In this document: positions 56,422 through 64,000 of the stretch, one piece after another
Numbering within the stretch: the stretch's first letter is position 1
Layout of the letters: every line of letters starts with the position of its first letter
DNA from: Diacronema lutheri
Lineage: Eukaryota > Haptophyta > Pavlovophyceae > Pavlovales > Pavlovaceae
Reading direction: 5' to 3'
NCBI GenBank assembly: GCA_019448385.1
Contig: JAGTXO010000002.1
Coordinates: forward strand, 992,001-1,056,000
Length of the DNA stretch: 64,000 nt
The notes under the pieces: generated by a model
Databases searched by the model: none
What the model saw: only the letters and a program-made list of their open reading frames with translations
Told to the model about the DNA's origin: nothing
Program-made: the position numbers and the translations under genes

Positions 56422-59400
56422 ATGCGGCGCGTCACGCGGCCCGCGCTGCTCGTGCTCGTCGTGTCCTGCGCGCGCGGCGAGGTGACGCGCTGGAGGGACG
56501 AGTGCGCGCCGTGCGGCACGACGCTGTGCCTCTCGAGCCTCTGCCAGGACGGCGCGTGCGTCGCGCCGCAGGTGGCACGGCAGCTCGGCGAGAGCGGCTG
56601 GCGGCTCGTGCAGCTGCCCGCTCCGTGCGCGCGCGGACCGTACGTATGCTCGCGCGACTCGGCGATCAAGTCGCTGCGCTGCGAGGTCTTGACGCCCGGT
56701 GCCGACGAGCCCGACGCCTGCACGCCCTCCGCGATCGCCGCGGCCGACGCGCAGGCCATGTGCGCGCCGCCGCGGCACGGTGACATTCGGCTGCAGTCGA
56801 CCGACAAGCTCGCGCTCCTCGAGCAGGCGACGGGCCAGCTCGTAAGCGGGCCGACCGCGGGCGTATTGATGGTGTACGACGCCTTCGACGATGGCGAGTG
56901 GCACCTCGCGTGCGCGGACGGCACACTCGCCGACCTGCTCGCGGCGGGCGACGTGGCTTGCGCGCAGCTCTGCGCCGGGCCGGCGACGGCGGCTGGGATG
57001 GTTGACGTGATCGCGCTCGCCTCGGACCTGGCGGCGGCCGTCGGGCCGCACGACGGGCGCAAGGCGTCGCCGATGGCAGGCGTCGATGCTTTCAACGATC
57101 ACATGCGCTCGCTGTTTGGCGCCGAGCGCTCGGCGGTGTCCGCCACCGGCTGGCCGGTGCACAGCTGCGACGTCAACACGGGCGGCATCGTGCGCGCGCA
57201 GCCGCGCACGCTGCTCGCGTGCGACGGGCCGCCGATGCAGCGTCGGTGCTCGAGGACGGAGGCGCTCAGCATCACCTGCTCGCCCGGCTACGCGCGCCGC
57301 CCACCCTCCGATGGCGTGTTGCCGTCGCCGACCTGCGGCTCCGGCGGAGACGGCGCGCCGCCGTCCGGCTGTGCGCGCCCGCCGGCGGGCCAGTGCCCGC
57401 GCCTCTTCTTGCCCGAGCCGCAGGTCGCGGCGGGCGGGCTGTACTGCGCGCACTACCCGATCTCTGGTAAAGCAAACGCGCGGCCCGCCGCCCCTGTTGC
57501 GGGCGGCGGCCGCGCCGCGTTGGGCTCGTCGAGCTCGACCGCTGCGGACGGGCTGCCGGCCGGCACGCGCGCGCGCCGGCACGCGAGCGTCCACGCCAGC
57601 GCGGACGGCGACAGGTCGGCGTCCGCTGAGCACCGCCTGCACCGCGACCCGCTCCTCCGCCAATCGCGCCGCTGCGCCGAGGCCGCGCACGATGGCGACG
57701 TCGAGCTGCTCGCGCTTTGCGCCACGCACCTGCCCAGCCAGGGCCATCCGCAACCGCCCAGCGCGCCACCCGCGCTCGGCGGTGCGGCGCCGGCGCATGC
57801 GCCGTCAGATTCGGACGCGGTGCCGGGCTCCGCCTCGGGCATGCCCGTCTCGCCCGTCGTGTGCTTCCTCGGGCCCGCGCCCGCCAACGCGGGCGGGACG
57901 GGCGGCGCGACGATGATGAGCGGGATTCTCGACGTCGCGGGCGCGCCGGTCAACATGGCCAACACGACGGCATGCTCGCAATTCGAGACGTCACGGCCGT
58001 GCCCGCGCGAGGACCTCTGGTCCGCCGTGCTCCTCGCGGACGGCACCTACTTGTGCGTCGCGCAGGCGCCTGCGCCGCCATTGCCACCCGTTCAGAGCAA
58101 CGATGGCGTACTCCGCGCGGCGGGCATGCGCGTGGGCGACGAGCCCTTCGTCATGTGCCACCAGTCCGGGCGCACGGCGTGGCCGCTCGTGCCGCGATGC
58201 GTGCGTGGCGCGCTGCCCGCCGTCGGCTCCGAGATGCTCGGCCGCATCGGCCTGCACCTCGACCCGCGGCCGGGCGCCGCGCGACCGGCGTCGTCGTCGC
58301 GCGCCGACCCGGGCGCGCTCCGTTCGCGTCTGCAGCCGGCGGCGGGCGGCGGCGCGCTTGCGCCCTTCTTGTGCGGCGCGGGCGTGTACTGCCCCAACCT
58401 GTTCAACATGACGGCGTGCCCGGCGGGCGCGTACTGCTGGGAGGGCTCGGTCGCTCCGACGCCGTGCGAGCGCGATCTTCTCGCGCCCCTCGGGCTCGGC
58501 TCGCGCTCAGTCGAAGAGCTCTGCCCGCCGACGTCGACGGCGCCGCCGATTCGCACCGACTTTGTCACGCTGCTCGCGCTGCTCGCCCTCGCCGTCGGCC
58601 TCGCCGTGCACGCGTACGACCGCGCGCGCGCCGGCCGCGCAGCGATGATGGGCGGCGCGCTCGGTGCGAGCGCATCCGCAGCGATGGAAGGTGCGCTGCT
58701 GCGCGAGCTTGCGGACATATACGACCAGGCGCGCGCACGGTACGGCATTGCGTCCGCTGGCGGCGCGGACGCCAAGGCCAACGGGCGCCGGCCGAGCGCG
58801 GCTGGCGTGGCCGACAGCGGCGCGTGGACCGAACCGCCAGCGATGGCCGCCGCGCGCGCCGCGCGTGGGCACGGCTCTGCGGCGGTCGACGTGGACGATG
58901 GCGGCCTCGGCTTTGCAAAGCTGGACGATCGGGTCACCTTCGAGTTCATCAACCTGGGCCTGCGCGTGCGCGCGCCCGCCGCCGTCGTCGCACGCAAGCG
59001 CAAGGCCGCAGCGGAGGCGGCCGCCACCACCGCCGCGCGCGCGACGGCCGGCACGCCCGCGCCGCTTCGCGCCAGTGCGCGCACGCCAGTGGCGCCGGCG
59101 TTGGCCGCGGACAGTGCCGAGTGGATGAAGGTGGTCGACTCGGTCTCGGGCTCGATCGAGCACTCGACGCTCACGGCGATCATGGGCGTGTCGGGCTGCG
59201 GCAAGTCGTCCTTCATGAACGTGCTCTGCGGCCGCGCGCAGTATGGCCTGCCGACGGGCACGCTGCTCGTGAACGGCCGGCCTGCAGAGCTGGAACAGCT
59301 CCGCTCGCGCCTCGGCTTCGTGCCGCAGGACGACACGGTGCGCGAGGCGCTGACGACGTACGAGAACCTGCGCCTCTCCGCGCAGCTCCGGCTGCCGCAC

Positions 59401-62400
59401 GGCACGTCGAGCGCGCGCATCGAGGCGCTCACGCGCGAGGTGATCGAGATGTTGGGCCTCCAGTCGGTGCGCGACTCGGTCGTCGGCTCGGCGGAGGTGC
59501 GTGGCATCTCGGGAGGGCAGCGCAAGCGCGTGAACATCGGGCTCGAGCTCGCGGCTGACCCGCTCGCCCTCTTCCTCGACGAACCCACCTCCGGCCTCGA
59601 CGCGAGCACGTCTGAGCTCGTGCTCGCCGCGCTGCGCAAGCTCTCACGCCGTGGCCGAACGATCGTTGCGGTGCTGCACCAGCCGCGCTACTCGATGTTC
59701 GCCATCCTCGACAAGCTGCTGCTCCTCGGTGTGGGCGGACGGACGCTCTTCTGCGGCCCGCCGCTCAAGGTTGTGCCGTATTTGTCCTCCATCGGCTACG
59801 CCATGCGATACGGTGAGAATCCAGCCGATTTCATGCTCGACGTCGTGAGCGGCCTCGTTCCAACCTCGCACGCGCCGTCCGGCGGGCCGAGCGGCGGCGA
59901 CGATGGCACGCGCGAGCGCGCGAATGGGCGGCACGCGCAGAAAGGCGGCATGCCGCTTAGCCCGCCGCCCAGCCCGCCGCCGAGCCCGCCCACGTCGCTG
60001 CTGCGCGCGCCTCCGGCCGATGCGGACGGCGTGACGGCCGCAGCGCGCGCGGCCGACATGTCGGCCAAATTGAGCCTCAAGGAGCTCATGGCGCAGCCCG
60101 GCCTATCTACGGGCGCACTCGGCCGTGTGTCGTCCACACAGCCCGTTGATGCTCCAACCGCCGACCGCGCGCGGAGGGTCGCAAGGTCGCCAGGGCCGTC
60201 CGCTGCAGCCCAACCAGGCTCCGCTGCGCGCGCGCCACGCGTGAGCGCAAAGCCCTCGTTCCGCAGCGCCTACGTGGCTGCAGCAAGCGTGGCACCAACG
60301 CGCACCGCGCCAAAGACACCACCCGCCGCGCCCGCGCCCAGGCTCTCGCTCGCGGACGAGCGGCCCGCACCGCCCACGCCCCGGGCTGCCGTGCCGCGCG
60401 CGGACGAGCCCTTGGCGCGAACGCCGGCCCGGCCGCGAGGCGTTGCCGCAGCGGCGCCACCCGTGGCCAAGACGGGCGCGGACGGCGTGGTCCAGACGAC
60501 CGCCTTCCTCGCGGCGGAGTGGGTGCGCGTGGGTCACACGATCGAGCAGCTGCCCGACCAGGCGCCACCTCCGCAGCCCGTCTTTGCGACCGAGGCGCGC
60601 AGCGCTGTGCTCCAAGCGTTTGTGCTCGCACTTCGCGCTGCGTGGCCGCAGAGCGGCGCGCAGGCCGGCGTGGATGGCCCTGCGAACGGCGCGGCCGACG
60701 ACGCCGCGCACGTCGAGGCCGCGGCGGCGGCCGACAAGTTGCCGCTGACGACCGGCGCGCAGCTCGCCGAGGCGCGTTCTCAAGCGCTCTCGTGGCAGCT
60801 TGCACGCGCCAACGCGTCGTTTGGCGCGCAGTGCGAGCGGCTGGCGGGTACCTCTTCCTTGCACGTGGCCGACTGGGGTGCGTTCGTCGAGCGGCTCGAG
60901 CGGCTGGTGCGCGACGACCTGCTGAGCCGCGCGCAGGTCGAGGCGATCTGCGCGCGGCTCGCCGGCGAGCTCGCGCAGGTGCGTGCCGAAGGGGCCGTGC
61001 CTGCGCCCGCCGTTGCGCCAGTCCAAGCGTCGCGCGATGGGGGCAACCGACGGCCGCGCGCGCCGCTCAAGCGCGCGAGCCGCTCGCTGCTCACGGACGA
61101 GCACGCGGCGAACGCGGCTGCGCTTTCAGCAAGTCTTTCGCGCGCCGAGCTCGAGGACCTGCTTGGCATGATGGACGGCGGCGGCTCCGCGAGCCAATAC
61201 GACCTCAACAAGGACGGCAAGCTGTCGATCGATGAGTTCTTCACGTACCAGCGCGAGGTGTACGGGCGCAACGAGGCGCAGGCGTGGGTGCGCTGGGGGC
61301 AGCTCCATTGGAGCCTGCAACGCGACGGCGCGGCTGGGGGTGCCAGCGCTGGCGAGGCCTCGATCGCGATCGCAGACGTGGGCTCGATTGAGGCGGGCCA
61401 CGAGATCAGCCGCCGGCAACCGCCATCGTTCGGCGCGCAGCTGCGCGCGCTCACGTGGTCCTACGTGGGGCAGCAGAGGCGGCTGTCGGGCGGCGTGGCT
61501 GCAGTCGGCGAGTGGCTCGCGATGGTCCTCGTCGCGCTCTTCATCGGCGGGCTGCAGCGCTCGCAGGTGCCTACCGCGTATGAGAAGCTGCCGACGCTCT
61601 ATGCCCTCTCCCTCGTCCTCTTCTCCCTTTTTGTCTGTGCGCGCGACGGCGGGCGCGCGCGCGCGAGCGCCCGCCGTCGCCGCATGTGCCACGCAGCGAA
61701 TGCTCGCGCGTCGCCGTCGCGTGCACCGCGCGCCCATCCCGCCACGCGCACCGCGGCGGCGGCGGCGCGCGCGCGCAGCATTGCCGTCGGTGCGCACCTT
61801 CTCGTTCGACGCTGCGTCCTTCTGGCGCGAGAGCGCGGCGGGTGTTTCGCCCGTCGCTTTTTACGCGTCGCGCGCCACGGCCGACTTACCGACGCTCGCG
61901 CTGCGCTCGGCGGTTTTCGCGCTCGTTTTCTGGTCGTGCGCGCTCGTCAACGTGCCGCTCGGCACTTTGACACTACTATTCCTCAACACGATGCTCGCCG
62001 CGTCCGGTGCGCGCGCGCGCGCGCCCGGTTGCGCGCACGCGGTGAGGGTGGCCGGTACTAGGCATGCGGCCGATGACCCTACGCCTCGCGTACACGCCCG
62101 TGCTTGCAGGCTTTGCGTACGTGATTGCAATTGTGGTGCCACCGTCGCTCGCCGTGACGGTGTGCGGCGTGCTCGTCTGCTGCCTGTGTGGCTTCTTCGC
62201 CGGGCTCGTGCCCACGCTGCGCGAGGCGACGGGCGGGATGCGGCTCGCGCTTGAGCTCTCGTACGGCCGGTGGGCACTGCAGTGCCTTGCGGCGCACGAC
62301 TTTGCCCACATCCCAAACGCGCTCTACGCGGACGTGGGTGAGCAGCTCGCGCACATGTTCGCGTGGCCGACGCGCCGACAGCTCGACGAGAGCGGCGCGT

Positions 62401-62600
62401 CCGCGTGCTCGCAGCCGCTGAGCGTCCTCTTTGCGACCGGCGTGGCCCTCCGCCTCGTCGGCTGCGTTGCGCTCGTCGCATCGCACCGCGACAAGCAGCA
62501 CAAGCCGCCGCTCTTTGGCCGTAAGCTTGCCGTGGCGCCAAAGGAGCCGGCGGGCGCGGCCGCGCCCGCCGCGGCCGCGCCGTCCGCCATTATGTTGTGA
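56422..62600 (+). CDS. Giant ABCG half-transporter with Cys-rich ectodomain and EF-hand
   Basis: Three exons: 56422-61636, 61779-62006 and 62062-62600 (1,993 aa); introns GT-AG, both phase 1. A signal peptide (MRRVTRPALLVLVVSCARG) leads a Cys-rich luminal domain of about 690 residues ending in a tumour-necrosis-receptor/GCC2-GCC3-like segment (CGAGVYCPNLFNMTACPAGAYCW). A first membrane helix (58560-58620) precedes the ATPase: GVSGCGKSS, ISGGQRKRVN, LALFLDEPTSGLDAS. A 500-residue disordered region follows, then an EF-hand (DLNKDGKLSIDE, about 61203) and six membrane helices with SFWRESAAG. This is the plant ABCG24/28-like layout. Half-transporters dimerise and export lipids or wall precursors; the EF-hand suggests Ca2+ control. 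Confidence 0.85.
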
Positions 62601-62638
62601 GTCGATTCGTAGCTTTTCCAACAGCTTTTCGCGCCACC

Positions 62639-64000
62639 ATGCTGGCACGCACGCCAAGCGCGAGCCGGCCGACCGAAGTGCATATCCGCGCGGCCCATGG
62701 CTCTGGCGCGCGCGCGCGGCGCCCCGTCGATGCGGAGCGCGCGCCGCCGCTCGCGCAGCGAGCGCTCCGCGCCGCCGCGCGCAAGCTGCGCGTGCTGAGC
62801 TGGGCGCCATCCTACTCGCGCGCGGACCTGATCGGCGACGTGAGCGGCGGGCTCACCGTCGCGGTGCTGCTCGTCCCGCAGGCGATCGCGTACTCGCTCC
62901 TGGTCGAAGTGCCGCCGACAATGGGTCTATACTCGTCATTCGTGCCGCTTGCGACCTTTGCGCTCTTCACGTCGTCGCGTCACCTTTCGATCGGCCCGTT
63001 TGCGCCGGCGTGCCTTGTCATCGCGTCTGCCGTCGAGGGGCTCGTGCCGCCGGAGCACACGGAGGGCGAGTGGGTGCGCGCGGTGCTCGCGCTGACGTTC
63101 GTCACCGGCCTACTCCAGGTGTTGATGGGCATCCTACGGCTCGGCATCGTCGCGAGCTTCCTCGCCGCCCCGATCGTCGATGGCTTCACGGTGGCAGTCG
63201 CGCTCATCATCATGGCGTCGCAGCTCAAGTACATGCTCGGCGTGCCGATCGCGCGCGGCACGATGCCTGAGACCGTCGCGCGCGCCGTCGCGCTCGTCGC
63301 GCACGGCGAGTGCAACTGGTGGGCGGTGGGCGCGACCAGCATGGCATATACATTCATGGCTGCACTCCGCGAGGGCGGCCGACGCTGCTGCCGGCCGGGC
63401 ACGCCGGTCTTCGAGCAGCTGATCGTCGTCGTGCTCTTCACCGCCGTGCAGCGCGCGTGCGCGCTCCCTCTCGACACGATTGGCGAGCTGCCGCGCGGGC
63501 TGCCCGCGCCCAGCGCGCCGTGGCTGCCCGCCGAAGAGGACGAATGGCGGCAATTCGCACGTGCGGGCCTTGTTGTCGCGTTCACGTCGTTTCTGCTGAC
63601 CATGTCGGTCGCGCGCGCGTTTGCGGCGAAGCACGCGTATGCTATCTCGGCCAACCAGGAGCTGCTGGCGCTCGGCCTCGCCAACGTGGCCGGCTCCTTC
63701 TTTGGCGCCTTTCCGATCTCGGGGTCGTTGTCGCGCTCGGCGGTCGGCGCGGCCGCCGGCGTGCGCACGCCGCTGCACGGCGCGCTGCAGGCGATAGTGG
63801 TGGCGCTCGTATTGCTGTGGATCACGCCGCTCTTCCGCACGCTCCCTTTCGCCGCACTCGCCGCGATCATCTTCGCCGCGCTCCGCTCGCTCGTCGACTT
63901 TCGCGCCGCGGTCCGGCTGTGGCGGAGCAGCCGGACCGATTTTGCGCTTTGGGCCGTCGCGTTTGGCGCGACGGCCGCCTTCGACGTGGAGGCGGGGCTA
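62639..64000 (+). CDS. SLC26/SulP anion transporter, 3' end cut by window
   Basis: Open frame of 454 codons from the ATG at 62639 to the window edge. After a 50-residue basic N-terminus come the SulP landmarks: DLIGDVSGGLTVAVLLVPQA, IAYSLLVEVPPTMGLYSSF, HLSIGPFAPACLV, the SANQELLALGLANVAGSFFG motif, and AFPISGSLSRSAV. These belong to the membrane core that carries sulfate, bicarbonate or other anions by an elevator mechanism. The C-terminal STAS domain would lie beyond the window. One unusual point is a 60-residue segment with a Cys pair (REGGRRCCRPG) between helices in the middle. No intron is seen in this part. The gene follows ABCG in tandem after 38 bp. Confidence 0.92.
   Translation, partial: MLARTPSASRPTEVHIRAAHGSGARARRPVDAERAPPLAQRALRAAARKLRVLSWAPSYSRADLIGDVSGGLTVAVLLVPQAIAYSLLVEVPPTMGLYSSFVPLATFALFTSSRHLSIGPFAPACLVIASAVEGLVPPEHTEGEWVRAVLALTFVTGLLQVLMGILRLGIVASFLAAPIVDGFTVAVALIIMASQLKYMLGVPIARGTMPETVARAVALVAHGECNWWAVGATSMAYTFMAALREGGRRCCRPGTPVFEQLIVVVLFTAVQRACALPLDTIGELPRGLPAPSAPWLPAEEDEWRQFARAGLVVAFTSFLLTMSVARAFAAKHAYAISANQELLALGLANVAGSFFGAFPISGSLSRSAVGAAAGVRTPLHGALQAIVVALVLLWITPLFRTLPFAALAAIIFAALRSLVDFRAAVRLWRSSRTDFALWAVAFGATAAFDVEAGL

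Noticed and set aside
57470-57750. Possible extra intron in the ABCG ectodomain starting at GGTAAAG near 57465
   Set aside because: The frame is open throughout and no acceptor was clearly better than reading through; left as coding.

Overview
The window is nuclear DNA of a unicellular eukaryotic alga. It is very GC-rich, its genes are packed tightly on both strands, and its introns are short (about 55-290 nt) and often begin GTGCG. The gene set is eukaryotic: TAF10, FANCM-type helicase, PPR protein, BK-type potassium channel, ABCG and ABC-F proteins, SLC26/SulP transporter, a tRNA-Gln, and probable ciliary proteins. Several organelle-type proteins (PPR, ABC-F, MATE, AlaRS) start with a signal-peptide-like stretch, as expected for a secondary plastid. 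With a selenoprotein gene and a GC-AG intron as well, a haptophyte is the best guess, but this is inference. No phage, retroelement, Polinton or CRISPR sequence was seen.

Layout. 1-8.9 kb: a truncated METTL21/FAM86-type methyltransferase, an unknown protein, a three-exon front-end/delta-12-like fatty acid desaturase, a secreted Ala-rich protein, tRNA-Gln(CUG) and a divergent SET-domain protein. 9.3-13.7 kb (minus strand): a beta-trefoil gene with an in-frame stop plus a decayed partial copy, a secreted kelch protein and a UBZ4 zinc-finger protein. 13.9-22.7 kb: one giant channel protein of about 2,887 aa made of two fused cyclic-nucleotide-gated-like channel halves, each with its own CNBD, and two ankyrin blocks. 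23-35 kb: alanyl-tRNA synthetase, two probable ciliary proteins, a MATE transporter, a BK (Slo) channel and TAF10. 35.5-44.2 kb: MDP-1 phosphatase, a DUF3431-like protein, FANCM/Mph1 helicase and ABC-F. 44.3-46 kb: a selenoprotein of the SelU/PRXL2 family with an identifiable SECIS element, head-to-head with a PDI. 46-54 kb: LRR protein, a myristoylated PH-like protein, two disordered/coiled-coil proteins, an 85-aa three-exon membrane protein and an ICMT-like methyltransferase with a decayed copy beside it. 54-64 kb: PPR protein, a giant ABCG half-transporter with a Cys-rich ectodomain and EF-hand, and a SulP transporter running off the end.

The two most notable finds are the selenoprotein (in-frame TGA in a UxxC redox motif, with a form-2 SECIS 52 nt after the stop) and the double CNG-like channel fused to ankyrin repeats. 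Other themes are the many head-to-head gene pairs separated by only 56-152 bp, the long poly-C tracts that lie in introns and leaders on the sense strand, and two cases of a decayed partial gene copy lying just downstream of its intact parent.
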